Shown here: positions 8,985 to 17,847 of the stretch, one piece after another
Layout: every line of letters begins with the position of its first letter
Position numbering within the stretch: the stretch's first letter is position 1
From: JAFGTP01 sp964472715
GTDB taxonomy: Bacteria; Fidelibacterota; UBA2242; JAFGTP01
Direction: 5' to 3'
Assembly: GCA_964472715.1 (NCBI GenBank)
Contig: CAYYMT010000002.1
Location: forward strand, 1 to 64,000
DNA length: 64,000 bases
Notes under the pieces: model-generated
Seen by the model: the letters and a program-made list of their open reading frames with translations, nothing else
The model's database searches: none
Told to the model about the DNA's origin: nothing
Translations under genes and position numbers: made by a program

Positions 8985-9752
8985 TTATTTATCACTGAAG
9001 AAAAGTTTATTCAGAAATCCGCGCAGAGTATCTTCATTGAGATTACGGTAAAACATGCCTTCGTAAGCAACAGAAATTTTTTGCGTTTCCTCACTGACAA
9101 CAACAATGACAGCATCAGATTCTTCTGAAAGGCCAAGTGCGGCACGATGGCGGGTTCCGACCATCTGTGTCAAATCGGGATTCTGAGAGAGCGGCAATAT
9201 ACATCCGGCGGCCTCGATCATATTATTCTGGATCAGTATTGCGCCGTCATGCAGAGGCGATTCGGGATTGAATATCGATACCATCAAATTGGAACTGACT
9301 TTAGCATTCATTTCAGTCCCTTGTTCCTTGATGGTTTTCAGCATATTTTCCTTGGAAAGCACAACCAGACCGCCCCATTTTCGTCGTGAAAGTTCCAGGG
9401 CGGTATCGATGATCTCTTCGATCAACCGTGATTTCTGCTTATGGGTGAACCGTCCGAAGAACCGGCTTTGCCCCACATTGATCAAAATCCGCCGCAATTC
9501 CGGCTGAAAAATGATCACAAAGGCAATCACCCAAATAGTCCTTAAATTTCCCATTAAAAAGGAGATGGACTGCAGGTTTAAAATATTGGAAATAAAGGAT
9601 AACAGAAATATGATGATGAGGCCAATGATCATCTGACCGGCCCTTGAATCCCTAAAAAATTTATACAGATACAAAAAAATAAAATAGACCAGAACAATAT
9701 CCAGAATATCCCAAATTGTAACTGTTATGAATTTATAGGTGAATAATTCCAT
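8985..9752 (-). CDS. cdaA: CdaA diadenylate cyclase
   Basis: Membrane diadenylate cyclase that makes cyclic di-AMP from two ATP. The 255-residue protein has three N-terminal membrane helices (about 14-32, 38-60, 68-85), a short linker, and a DisA_N/DAC domain with the catalytic DGA at 169-171 (SPLHDGAILI) and the GTRHR motif at 199-203. This length and layout are those of CdaA/DacA. It starts 2 nt after folP, so the genes are probably co-transcribed. In many bacteria cdaA is followed by its regulator cdaR and by glmM; neither is here. The downstream genes are an SLBB protein and an Lrp regulator instead. Confidence 0.95.
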   Translation of the reverse strand: MELFTYKFITVTIWDILDIVLVYFIFLYLYKFFRDSRAGQMIIGLIIIFLLSFISNILNLQSISFLMGNLRTIWVIAFVIIFQPELRRILINVGQSRFFGRFTHKQKSRLIEEIIDTALELSRRKWGGLVVLSKENMLKTIKEQGTEMNAKVSSNLMVSIFNPESPLHDGAILIQNNMIEAAGCILPLSQNPDLTQMVGTRHRAALGLSEESDAVIVVVSEETQKISVAYEGMFYRNLNEDTLRGFLNKLFFSDK

Positions 9753-9754
9753 TT

Positions 9755-10948
9755 TTATTTCTTTCCAATGATTTCATCCGCGACCCTGACAGCCCGGAAC
9801 GTTTCTTTGACATCATGAACGCGAACAATGTCCGCTCCATTCAATATTGATGCTGTTACCGCAGCCAGTGTTCCTTCCAGTCGTTCATCAGCAGGCAAGT
9901 CCAGCAAATTACCAATAAAAGATTTTCGTGATGGTCCTACCAATAATGGATAACCGGCACTTTTGAATTCATTTAAATAACGAATTATATCGTAATTTTT
10001 CCGCCAGGGCTTACCGAACCCGATTCCCGGGTCCAGAACAATTTTGGTCTTATCAATTCCCGAATTTTTTAACTTTCCGGCAGATTTCCAAAGGTACGCT
10101 AAAATTTCATCGATCATATTTTCATAGACCGGTTTTTTTTGCATATTTTGGGGTGTTCCCTGAATGTGCATCAAAACTGCAGATGCTTTATTTTTTGCAA
10201 TAACTTCGACCATTTTCTCATCAAAATTCAGGCCGCTTATATCGTTGACAATATCCGCACCGGCTGTCAGCGCTTTTTCCGCCACTTCACTTTTGTAAGT
10301 ATCAATTGAGATTGGTATGTCATTTTTTTGTCTGATTTTTTCTATCACCGGTATGACACGGGATAGCTCTGTTTTGAGATCAACTGCTGCTGCGCCGGGG
10401 CGGGTGGATTCGCCGCCGATATCAATAATATCAGCCCCTTGCTCAATCATCTTCATGGCATGGCCGTAAGCCTTTTCTTCGCCGGAGTAATGACCGCCAT
10501 CTGAAAAAGAGTCCGGCGTCACATTCAAAATTCCCATGATCAAGGTTTTTTTTGACAAATCAAACCGCTGCTGTCCCACTTCAAAAATAGTCCCGGAACT
10601 TTTACTCAGAAATTCTTTCAATTCCTGCTGCAAACGCTCCAACCCGAAGCATTGGTAATCCAGGCTGGCCACCAGTTGTTTAAATTGTTTCCGCGTACCA
10701 AAGATGATTGCCGGTTTCGAATCGATTGAACAATTAGCAGCGCCTTTTGAAACGGCTGCTTCGCCCCCGATTGATAACATTTGCTGTTTCAAAATATTAC
10801 AGCCGGCAGCCGGCAGCGGCGGAGTTTTCAGGATAATAAACTCACCCTTTTCCAGCATAATATTGATTCCTGCCGGATCCACCTGGCACCGCGCCATCTC
10901 CAGTTTTAACTGGTTTTTATCATTTATCGTCAGCTGTCTCAGCATCAC
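9755..10948 (-). CDS. folP: Dihydropteroate synthase with long N-terminal extension
   Basis: Condenses p-aminobenzoate with dihydropterin pyrophosphate in folate synthesis. The DHPS core occupies about residues 130-395: the GILNVTPDSFSDGG motif near 140-153, DIGGESTRPGA near 177-187, and GPSRKSFIG near 341-349 are conserved pterin- and phosphate-binding segments. About 120 residues precede the core, an extra domain absent from the 280-residue E. coli enzyme but found in some other bacterial homologues; its role is not known to me. The gene begins GTG-ATG, and either codon may be used. Its start overlaps the end of ftsH by about 29 nt and cdaA follows 2 nt after its stop. Confidence 0.94.
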   Translation of the reverse strand: MMLRQLTINDKNQLKLEMARCQVDPAGINIMLEKGEFIILKTPPLPAAGCNILKQQMLSIGGEAAVSKGAANCSIDSKPAIIFGTRKQFKQLVASLDYQCFGLERLQQELKEFLSKSSGTIFEVGQQRFDLSKKTLIMGILNVTPDSFSDGGHYSGEEKAYGHAMKMIEQGADIIDIGGESTRPGAAAVDLKTELSRVIPVIEKIRQKNDIPISIDTYKSEVAEKALTAGADIVNDISGLNFDEKMVEVIAKNKASAVLMHIQGTPQNMQKKPVYENMIDEILAYLWKSAGKLKNSGIDKTKIVLDPGIGFGKPWRKNYDIIRYLNEFKSAGYPLLVGPSRKSFIGNLLDLPADERLEGTLAAVTASILNGADIVRVHDVKETFRAVRVADEIIGKK

Positions 10949-12998
10949 CTGTTTTATCTCTGTTCTTCTTGTCTACATTTTCTTCTGATGCCGGTTTCTC
11001 ATTATCATCTGTATTTTCTGTATTTTTTCCCGATTCTTCTTTTTTTTGCTTTGGATCATCCGGCTGGTTGGTTTGTATTTTTTCCGCAGGCTTTATCGCT
11101 ACTTTTTCACCATTAATTACCTTTTTGATTTCATCGGCATCAAGTATTTCGTGCTCTAACAGAGCCTGTGCCAGCAATTCCAGTTCTTCACTTCTTTCTT
11201 TCAGAATTTCCACTGCTTGCTGCTGTGCTTCTTCAACAATTTTTCGTACTTCCTGGTCAATGACTTTCGCAGTCTCCTCGCTAAAATCACGGTGCTGAGA
11301 GATTTCTCTGCCTAAAAATATTTCTTCCTGCTTTTTACCAAAGGTTAGTGGTCCGAGTTTTTCACTCATTCCCCATTCACAAACCATTTTTCGTGCCATA
11401 CCGGTGGCTCTTTCAATATCATTGCCGGCGCCGGTGGAGAGGTCATTAAAAACCATTTGTTCGGCAGCCCGGCCACCCAGTAATATTCCCAGACGTCCCT
11501 GAATATAACTTCTGGAGTAATTATGTCTGTCATCCAGAGGCAATTGGTGAGTCACACCCATGGCTCTTCCACGAGGAATAATGGTCACTTTGTGAATCGG
11601 GTCAGCTTCGGGAATATTTAACGCCACAAGTACGTGTCCGGCTTCATGATAAGCCGTCAATTTGCGTTCTTCTTCGCTAATAACCATACTCTTGCGTTCT
11701 TTGCCCATCATGACCTTATCTTTGGCATCCTCAAAATCTATATTCTGAACCTTATCTTTACCGCGCCGGGCAGCCAGCAATGCCGCCTCATTAACAAGAT
11801 TCGCAAGATCAGCTCCTACAAGTCCGGGAGTTCCCCTGGCGATTACTTTGATATCAACATCTTCATCCAGTGGAATTTCTTTGGTATGTACCTCTAAAAT
11901 ACCGGCGCGTCCATTGACATCCGGTGAATCCACTATGATCTGACGGTCAAAGCGTCCGGGCCGCAATAAGGCATTATCCAGCACATCAGGCCGGTTGGTA
12001 GCGGCGATAATGATAATATTTGTATTTTCATCAAATCCATCCATCTCAACCAGTAGCTGATTCAGGGTCTGTTCACGCTCATCATGTCCGCCACCGAGGC
12101 CGGCGCCGCGATGACGGCCTACTGCATCAATCTCATCAATAAAGATAATACAAGGTGCATTTTTCTTTCCCTGCTGAAAAAGATCACGCACACGTGACGC
12201 CCCGACACCTACGAACATCTCCACAAAATCGGCACCACTGATACTAAAAAAAGGCACACCGGCTTCTCCGGCAACCGCTTTGGCCAACAGCGTTTTTCCG
12301 GTGCCCGGAGGTCCCAATAATAAGGCGCCTTTCGGTATTTTACCACCCAGTTTAGAAAACTTCTCAGGTGATTTCAAAAATTCAATCACTTCTTCCAACT
12401 CTTCTTTTGCTTCCTGGCAGCCGGCAACATTTTTAAAAGTTGTCTTTGGTGTATCGGCTGTCCAAAGTTTTGCCTTACTTTTACCAAATCCAAAAACACC
12501 TTTGTTATTATTGCCCTGCATACGGCGAATAATAAAGATCCATACACCAATGATCAAAAGCCAGGGTAAAAAATTCAACAGATAAGCGGTCCATTCACTA
12601 TTATCCTGCTTAAAATTTATTTCAATCCCTTTGGCTTTCCATTCATTCAGCATATCACTGTCAATGAATGGCAATGTTATCACGAACTTTTTAACTTCCA
12701 ATTCCCGTCCGCCAATATTGATAGTGATCTTATTGATCAATTCACCGTGAAGTTCTTTATCTACTACGAGGATGGATTTTATATTACCCTGTTCTAATTG
12801 TTGCGCATATTGGGTATAGGTAAACTTTACTTCTTCGCCGGGAGATTTGCCCAAAATTCCGAATAAAATAATCGTACTGACAATAATAATCAGCCACATC
12901 ATGGAAGTTTTCGAGGCTTGCTTCCATTTAAAATCATTATTTTTATCAGGTTTTTTATTGTCCTTATTTGGTTTTTTATTTTTTTTATTATCGCTCAT
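10920..12998 (-). CDS. ftsH: ATP-dependent zinc metalloprotease FtsH
   Basis: Membrane-anchored AAA+ protease that degrades unassembled membrane and regulatory proteins. The 692 residues include a Lys/Asn-rich N-terminus, helix 1 (about 33-50), a periplasmic FtsH_ext domain (about 55-135), helix 2 (about 140-158), an AAA domain with Walker A GPPGTGKT at 229-236, FIDEIDAVGR Walker B, the arginine-finger region RPGRFDR, and a zinc-protease HEAGH at 451-455. The last 60 residues are a charged, low-complexity Lys/Asp/Glu tail, longer than in E. coli FtsH. It lies 15 nt downstream of hpt. The order tilS-hpt-ftsH-folP is conserved widely among bacteria. Confidence 0.97.
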   Translation of the reverse strand: MSDNKKNKKPNKDNKKPDKNNDFKWKQASKTSMMWLIIIVSTIILFGILGKSPGEEVKFTYTQYAQQLEQGNIKSILVVDKELHGELINKITINIGGRELEVKKFVITLPFIDSDMLNEWKAKGIEINFKQDNSEWTAYLLNFLPWLLIIGVWIFIIRRMQGNNNKGVFGFGKSKAKLWTADTPKTTFKNVAGCQEAKEELEEVIEFLKSPEKFSKLGGKIPKGALLLGPPGTGKTLLAKAVAGEAGVPFFSISGADFVEMFVGVGASRVRDLFQQGKKNAPCIIFIDEIDAVGRHRGAGLGGGHDEREQTLNQLLVEMDGFDENTNIIIIAATNRPDVLDNALLRPGRFDRQIIVDSPDVNGRAGILEVHTKEIPLDEDVDIKVIARGTPGLVGADLANLVNEAALLAARRGKDKVQNIDFEDAKDKVMMGKERKSMVISEEERKLTAYHEAGHVLVALNIPEADPIHKVTIIPRGRAMGVTHQLPLDDRHNYSRSYIQGRLGILLGGRAAEQMVFNDLSTGAGNDIERATGMARKMVCEWGMSEKLGPLTFGKKQEEIFLGREISQHRDFSEETAKVIDQEVRKIVEEAQQQAVEILKERSEELELLAQALLEHEILDADEIKKVINGEKVAIKPAEKIQTNQPDDPKQKKEESGKNTENTDDNEKPASEENVDKKNRDKTGDAETADDK

Positions 12999-13013
12999 TC
13001 ATTTTCCTTTTTA

Positions 13014-13574
13014 TTATATATCCACAGAATAAATTGCTTTAAGATTTCTCAAATTTTGGGCCAGGTCCAGTCCGTATCCCACCACATATTTATCCGGTAC
13101 TGTAAAGCCGATATAGTCGATAGGTTCCGGTGTCTTAGTATACTCTTTTGTCAAAAGCGTTACGAAGCGGACGGAACTGGTGCCACTCTCTTCCATGCGA
13201 CGTTTGAGAAATTTCATAGAGAGGCCGGTGTCGATAATGTCCTCCACAACCAACACATCGCGTCCGGTTATGTCACAGCTTATATCCTTTAACAAACGAA
13301 CAGTTCCGCTGGATTTGGTTTTATTCTGATACGAGGATATTTTAATGAAATCAACTTCCGCATCCAGATCCAGTTCGCGAAACAGATCAGCAAAAAATAT
13401 AAAACTACCATTCAGTACACCAATAATAATAGGTATTTTACCTTTATAGTCATTACTAATTTTGGCCGCCAGTTCTTTTACTCTTGCTCTTATTTTTTCT
13501 TCGGATATCAACACCGAAAGTCTTCTACCGGAAAACTCTCCATAATTTTCATTAAGCACGATATCTTTTGGCAT
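13014..13574 (-). CDS. hpt: Hypoxanthine phosphoribosyltransferase
   Basis: Purine-salvage enzyme that makes IMP or GMP from hypoxanthine or guanine and PRPP. It has 186 residues, normal for the family. The PRPP-binding signature VLVVEDIIDTGLSM (about 110-123) is intact, and the preceding FIKISSY and the downstream PDKYVVGYGLDLAQNLRNL segments match Hpt. The gene starts 1 nt after the tilS stop and precedes ftsH, the classic tilS-hpt-ftsH order, which supports the call against other type I phosphoribosyltransferases. In some bacteria Hpt and TilS act as a pair on the ftsH promoter; there is no sequence evidence for or against that here. Confidence 0.95.
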   Translation of the reverse strand: MPKDIVLNENYGEFSGRRLSVLISEEKIRARVKELAAKISNDYKGKIPIIIGVLNGSFIFFADLFRELDLDAEVDFIKISSYQNKTKSSGTVRLLKDISCDITGRDVLVVEDIIDTGLSMKFLKRRMEESGTSSVRFVTLLTKEYTKTPEPIDYIGFTVPDKYVVGYGLDLAQNLRNLKAIYSVDI

Positions 13575-13575
13575 T

Positions 13576-14976
13576 TCAGAGTTCCTTATATTCTAATTTT
13601 AATATTTTTCTCGTCTTTTTTGTAATTTTTACATGGTCACTGATCTGCATTCCGCAAACCCATATAATTTTTTCTTCATCCCATAAAAGCGGAATGTGGT
13701 CCTTCAAAAACCTGGGAATTTTATTATCAATAAAAAAATCACTTAATTTTTTCTTAAACTGACTACCCAGGGGTGAAAAACTATCTCCCTGCCGCCAATG
13801 TCTTAATCTTAATTTTCCACGAATTTTATCAGCATCAATATATTCAACAGACCTTGAATTATTAACACTGGTAAAGTCCTCAAACTTAATAAATTTAGAT
13901 GTAAATATGAAAGAATCCCGGGTATATATTTTTCCGGGCCTTATTTCCAGTTCCTCCCAGGCAATGATTTTTTTGTTCAAAATGACCAGATTTTCACGGT
14001 TCACCAGCACAACGATATTTTTAAAAGGCTCAATATAACGGCCGGTATCCGATGAAAAAATCAGGTCTTCAATCCTTTGCATATAATGAAATGACGGATA
14101 GTTATAAATTTTATTGTTAATTTCATGAAATCCCGCCAGCAGCACCTCTTTTCGAATAACAGGTTCCAGTTTTTTCAGTTTTTCAATACCAAATTCCAAA
14201 TAACCGGCAGTAATTCTGCCGGCGCATTGGGAAAACTGTTTCCGGGCAATCTTTTTTATAAAGGATAAATATTCCAGAATTATTTTCGAAAAATTATTCA
14301 TATTGTTGTCAATACTGGGGTTTAAATATTTACGAATTTCCGGTAAAATTGTGTTGCGAATGACATTTCTCTGGCACTCATTTTCAAAATTGGTATGGTC
14401 ATCATGATAAGGGATTTTATGAATTTCCGCATATTGACAGAGATTGGTTTTTTGCGCAAACATGAGGGGACGAATTATATTATCCCGTTTTACTTCAATA
14501 CCGGTCAGACCGTGCAGCCCTGTCCCATTGATCAGCCGCATCAAAATTGTTTCCGTATTATCACTTTGAATATGGGCGGTAGCAATGGTGGCATTCCCGA
14601 TTTCACGGGCGGTTTTCTCAAAAAATTGATACCGGAGCCGCCGGCCGGCCATCTCAAAAGAAATGCCCATTTTTCCGGCTAATGTTCCGACGTCGGCACG
14701 CTCTGTGTATAGTTTGATCTCAAGTTGACGGCAATAAACCCGAACCAGTTCCTCATCATCATCAGAGGCTCCATCACGGGTTAAATGATTAAAATGCGCG
14801 GCGGAAAGATTGTATTTAAAAGATTCTTTAAATTTCCATAACAAATGTAATAATACCATTGAATCAACGCCACCGGACACACAGACAAGGATATGCCGCG
14901 AAGAAGATAACAGATTTTCCGATTCACAAAAATTCAGAAAATCATCTTCAATATTTTGTTTCTCACTGGAATGCAT
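13576..14976 (-). CDS. tilS: tRNA(Ile)-lysidine synthase TilS
   Basis: Modifies C34 of the CAU-anticodon tRNA-Ile to lysidine using ATP and lysine, allowing AUA decoding. The 466-residue protein has the N-type ATP pyrophosphatase loop SGGVDS at residues 34-39, then the family segments TAHIQSDNTETILMRLINGTG and RPLMF (about 130-170). The C-terminal TilS_C domain includes RLRHWRQGDSFSPLGS and KLSDFFIDNKIPRFLKDHIPLLW. The start is ATG at 14976. The gene follows the metallo-beta-lactamase hydrolase by 6 nt and precedes hpt by 1 nt. Confidence 0.94.
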   Translation of the reverse strand: MHSSEKQNIEDDFLNFCESENLLSSSRHILVCVSGGVDSMVLLHLLWKFKESFKYNLSAAHFNHLTRDGASDDDEELVRVYCRQLEIKLYTERADVGTLAGKMGISFEMAGRRLRYQFFEKTAREIGNATIATAHIQSDNTETILMRLINGTGLHGLTGIEVKRDNIIRPLMFAQKTNLCQYAEIHKIPYHDDHTNFENECQRNVIRNTILPEIRKYLNPSIDNNMNNFSKIILEYLSFIKKIARKQFSQCAGRITAGYLEFGIEKLKKLEPVIRKEVLLAGFHEINNKIYNYPSFHYMQRIEDLIFSSDTGRYIEPFKNIVVLVNRENLVILNKKIIAWEELEIRPGKIYTRDSFIFTSKFIKFEDFTSVNNSRSVEYIDADKIRGKLRLRHWRQGDSFSPLGSQFKKKLSDFFIDNKIPRFLKDHIPLLWDEEKIIWVCGMQISDHVKITKKTRKILKLEYKEL

Positions 14977-14982
14977 AATTTA

Positions 14983-15597
14983 TCAGAAATAAGGATTATG
15001 GTTAATTTCTTCCGCAATCGTCGTGTTGGGCCCATGTCCCGGATAAACAGTCAGATTGGGAGCAAGATTCCTCAAAATATCAATGCTTTTTTTCATTTGC
15101 TCCATTGAGCCACCGGGTAAATCAATCCGCCCGACTGATCCTCTGAACAGTGTGTCGCCGCTGATCAAATGCTGCCCGAATTTAATGCAAATACTACCGG
15201 GCGAATGACCGGGTGTATTTATTATTTCAAAATTAAAATCCTGAATTCTTAATTTCATTCCTTTTATGTATGTTATATTTTCAGGTAATTTCAGACCGGT
15301 CATGCCCACCATCGCTGCCATTGAGTGCAAATTATCAAGCACAAATTTTTCCCCCTCATGAATATAAAAGGGAATTTCATTCTTCTCCTGCAATATAGCT
15401 GCACCGGCAATATGATCAGGATGCCCGTGGGTATTTAAAATTGCAATTGGTTTCAATTTGTGGGTTTCCAGGAAAGCGGTTATTTGTTCATATTCAATTT
15501 CACCAGGATCAATGATCACTGTTTCTGTATTCTCATTGGATACAAACCAAATGTTTTCCTGAAAAAAATCTGTTGTCATTTTACTTATTTTATACAT
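14983..15597 (-). CDS. Metallo-beta-lactamase fold hydrolase, glyoxalase II-like
   Basis: A soluble zinc-dependent hydrolase of about 204 residues with the HGHPDH metal motif (near residue 57-62), a downstream NTPGHSPGSI histidine, a SGDTLFRGSVGR aspartate loop and a PGHGPNT C-terminal histidine. These are all the ligands of the glyoxalase II/YcbL group. Short members such as this often act as YcbL-type thioester hydrolases of unclear substrate, and the C-terminal HAGH domain of true GloB is missing. The start is taken at the ATG 15597; a GTG at 15606 is in frame. The gene is 6 nt upstream of tilS and follows an intrinsic terminator, so it may be the first gene of the long housekeeping run. 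Confidence 0.9.
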   Translation of the reverse strand: MYKISKMTTDFFQENIWFVSNENTETVIIDPGEIEYEQITAFLETHKLKPIAILNTHGHPDHIAGAAILQEKNEIPFYIHEGEKFVLDNLHSMAAMVGMTGLKLPENITYIKGMKLRIQDFNFEIINTPGHSPGSICIKFGQHLISGDTLFRGSVGRIDLPGGSMEQMKKSIDILRNLAPNLTVYPGHGPNTTIAEEINHNPYF

Positions 15598-15659
15598 AGA
15601 TATCACTTTCTTGTTATCTATGAAAAAATAAAATTATATATTAAGTAATCCAATGAATA

Positions 15660-15694
15660 AAAAAAAAGTGCTGAGAAGTCCCCAACACTTTTTT
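15660..15694 (-). terminator. Intrinsic terminator after the lone receiver gene
   Basis: On the minus strand the stem is AAAAAGTGTTG paired with CAGCACTTTTT (one G-U pair) around a 9-10 nt loop, followed by a T run. It separates the receiver gene (stop at 15713) from the hydrolase-tilS run. The A-rich flank makes it potentially bidirectional. Confidence 0.85.
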
Positions 15695-15712
15695 CTGCCG
15701 TTATATACCCAA

Positions 15713-16144
15713 TTAAAAATTGTATAATTTCGTGTAAAAAGTCTCTTGCTGATAATGATTATCTTCCCCAACTACGCCGGCAGGTTGCTGTGATGTTTTC
15801 ATTTTCTCTATCAATTGGAGAATCTCTTCACGTATAACCGGTTTTATTAGAAAGCCGTAAGGACTTAAATAATGCGCTTTTTCAGGAATTTTTTGAAAGA
15901 AAGAAGTTAAAAAGATTACGCGGATACCATACTTTCTGTAGATCATTTCAGCGACTTCAACACCTGTAAATTCACCTTTCAACCCCATATCAATAAATAC
16001 TGAATCCGGTTTATGTTTATCGATATTTTTAAAAGCTTCTTCAATTTCTGAAACCATTCCGGTAATTTTGTGTCCGCATTGTTCGACAGTAAACTTTAAG
16101 TCATCAGCGATTATAATTTCATCTTCAATTATTAGAAACTTCAT
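15713..16144 (-). CDS. Stand-alone response-regulator receiver protein
   Basis: A 143-residue CheY-like receiver with no output domain. The acidic pocket is visible: EDE at 7-9, the phospho-acceptor Asp in VFIDMGLKG (near 52), a Thr in VIFLTSFF and a Lys in GFLIKPV. Its order and spacing resemble the receiver halves of KdpE/AmiR-type single-domain proteins that are signalling intermediates. About 20 C-terminal residues are low-complexity. It ends in its own terminator and begins 130 nt downstream of motB. Its kinase is not identifiable nearby on this strand. Confidence 0.88.
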   Translation of the reverse strand: MKFLIIEDEIIIADDLKFTVEQCGHKITGMVSEIEEAFKNIDKHKPDSVFIDMGLKGEFTGVEVAEMIYRKYGIRVIFLTSFFQKIPEKAHYLSPYGFLIKPVIREEILQLIEKMKTSQQPAGVVGEDNHYQQETFYTKLYNF

Positions 16145-16273
16145 TTACATTCCTTTGTTGCTGAAAACCTTTTTTAACAATATACGTGCCGTTTATTTTT
16201 CACGAGGGGGAAAAGGATTATTTTTTTAAATATGGGGATATATTCCCCAAAGGATTGAGGATTTTTTCCTCAC

Positions 16274-17065
16274 TTATTTTGTTCTGTTGATCACCTCTTG
16301 CGTACGTACCTGATCAGGAGTTACCTGGCTTCTTTCATAAATGATCTCTACCCGCCGGTTACGGGCGCGTCCTTCAGGAGTTTCATTGGATGCGATGGGT
16401 TCAACCGAGGCCCGGCCTGACGCTGTCAAAAAAATTGGGTCAATCCCTTCATCAATTAGCAGAGTAACGATATCACAGGCTCTTGCTGCTGACAATTCCC
16501 AATTATTATTATAGCGGTTATTTTTACTAACAGGTACATTATCGGTGTGACCGATTATTTTTACACGATATCTAAATTGATTTAATATCCGGCTCAGTTT
16601 TTTCATAGTTTGCTGACCTTCGGCTATAAGGTTTGCTTCGCCGGGATTGTACAATATCATATCGGAGAGTGTAATAACAGCCCCGGCATCTGTATTTTCC
16701 GCACTGACTTTGCCACTTAATTCATTAACTAAAATGAATTCTTTGATCTTTGAAACCAATTCTTCCTGTTCTTTTGGCTGGATCATGCCGCCAAGTTCAT
16801 CGACTGCTTCCGGTTCGGTCTGGCTTTCGACATCGCGCATGGATAGCCCTTCCCTGGTACCGGCTTCAGGTACATTCTGCTTTCCGATTGCTTCCTGGAG
16901 GGTCAGTTTTAACTGTTCAAACTTCTCCTCCTCAACAGTACTCATGGCAAAAAGTAATACAAAAAAGGCAAATAATAAGGTTACCAGATCAGCGTAGGTT
17001 GCCAACCAACCGGCACCTTCTCCACCGCCATCATTATCATTTTCAAAATCATAATCCCGGTTCAT
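16274..17065 (-). CDS. motB: MotB-like stator protein with OmpA domain
   Basis: Cell-wall-anchored stator subunit of the flagellar motor or a related proton/sodium-driven complex. From the ATG at 17065 (preceded by GAGGAAC at a good distance) the product is about 263 residues. A single membrane helix (about 20-42, GWLATYADLVTLLFAFFVLL) holds the MotB-type Asp (D26). A plug/linker follows, then an OmpA/MotB peptidoglycan-binding domain (about 140-245) with IIGHTDNVPVSKNNRYNNNW and ASGRASVEPIASN. An in-frame ATG at 17116 would overlap motA by 67 nt and lacks a good ribosome site. No flagellar genes occur elsewhere in the window, so a non-flagellar stator role cannot be excluded. Confidence 0.88.
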   Translation of the reverse strand: MNRDYDFENDNDGGGEGAGWLATYADLVTLLFAFFVLLFAMSTVEEEKFEQLKLTLQEAIGKQNVPEAGTREGLSMRDVESQTEPEAVDELGGMIQPKEQEELVSKIKEFILVNELSGKVSAENTDAGAVITLSDMILYNPGEANLIAEGQQTMKKLSRILNQFRYRVKIIGHTDNVPVSKNNRYNNNWELSAARACDIVTLLIDEGIDPIFLTASGRASVEPIASNETPEGRARNRRVEIIYERSQVTPDQVRTQEVINRTK

Positions 17066-17843
17066 TTTGTTCCTCTTTCTTTTTACCTTTAGGCTTTTTA
17101 TTGCTTTCTTCTGCATAGACCATCAGGCGTTCACGCATAACCTTGGGATTTTCTCCGTTGCGAATGCCCAGAACTCCTTCATACAGCAGGTTTTTATGCG
17201 TGGTTTCGGTGGCGGACCTGCGCTGTAACTTTCCTGACATGGGGAGAAATATTAAATTAGCGAAAAAGGCTCCGTAGAAAGTAGTGATCATTGCCACCGC
17301 CATTTTCGGGCCGATGGAACCGGGATCACTCAAATCTGCCAACATCTGAATTAATCCGATTAATGTTCCCACCATTCCGAAGGCCGGACAATAGGTTCCC
17401 ATGGCGCCCATGATTTCCCAGCCTACTTTATGTTTTGAACGGTTGATTGATATCTCCTGCTGCAGTTGGGCTTCCATCACTTCCGCCGGCAGACCATCGA
17501 CTGTCATTTGCAAAGCTTTACTCAGAAATTCATCCTTTTCTTCTTTTAGACTTTTTTCAAGAGCCAGAAGGCCTTCCTTTTTGGCGACATTTCCCAAATC
17601 AACAATTTTATCCACAACTTTAACTGGGTCTTCTGTTTTTGATACAAAAACCTTTACAAACAGCCCCATTACTTTGAGAAATTCCTTAATCGGATAATTG
17701 ATCAGGGTGGCGGCAATTGTACCGCCAATAACAATCATCAGGGATGGAACATCAATAAAAATATCAAGACCACTATTCATCAGTATCGAACCGACGACAA
17801 GACCTATTCCGGACAATATACCTATAATTGTTGCAATATCCAT
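17049..17843 (-). CDS. motA: MotA/TolQ/ExbB-family stator protein
   Basis: Channel partner of the following MotB-like protein. The 264 residues have four membrane helices, two near the N-terminus (about 3-22, 28-50) and two after the cytoplasmic loop (about 150-170, 182-205), with the MotA-specific Asp/Pro-containing segment GTYCPAFGMVGTLIGLIQML. The large cytoplasmic loop (about 60-145) matches MotA rather than ExbB/TolQ. The tail (KKPKGKKKEEQ) is highly basic. Its stop codon overlaps the start of motB, indicating coupling. It begins 4 nt downstream of the HD-GYP-like regulator, so motility and signalling genes may share a transcript. Confidence 0.9.
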   Translation of the reverse strand: MDIATIIGILSGIGLVVGSILMNSGLDIFIDVPSLMIVIGGTIAATLINYPIKEFLKVMGLFVKVFVSKTEDPVKVVDKIVDLGNVAKKEGLLALEKSLKEEKDEFLSKALQMTVDGLPAEVMEAQLQQEISINRSKHKVGWEIMGAMGTYCPAFGMVGTLIGLIQMLADLSDPGSIGPKMAVAMITTFYGAFFANLIFLPMSGKLQRRSATETTHKNLLYEGVLGIRNGENPKVMRERLMVYAEESNKKPKGKKKEEQNEPGL

Positions 17844-17847
17844 AATA

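Noticed and set aside
8783..8995. A 70-residue minus-strand frame between the SLBB gene and cdaA
   Set aside because: It overlaps both neighbours slightly, its composition looks like translated AT-rich non-coding DNA, and it has no recognisable domain or good ribosome site. I treat the gap as intergenic.
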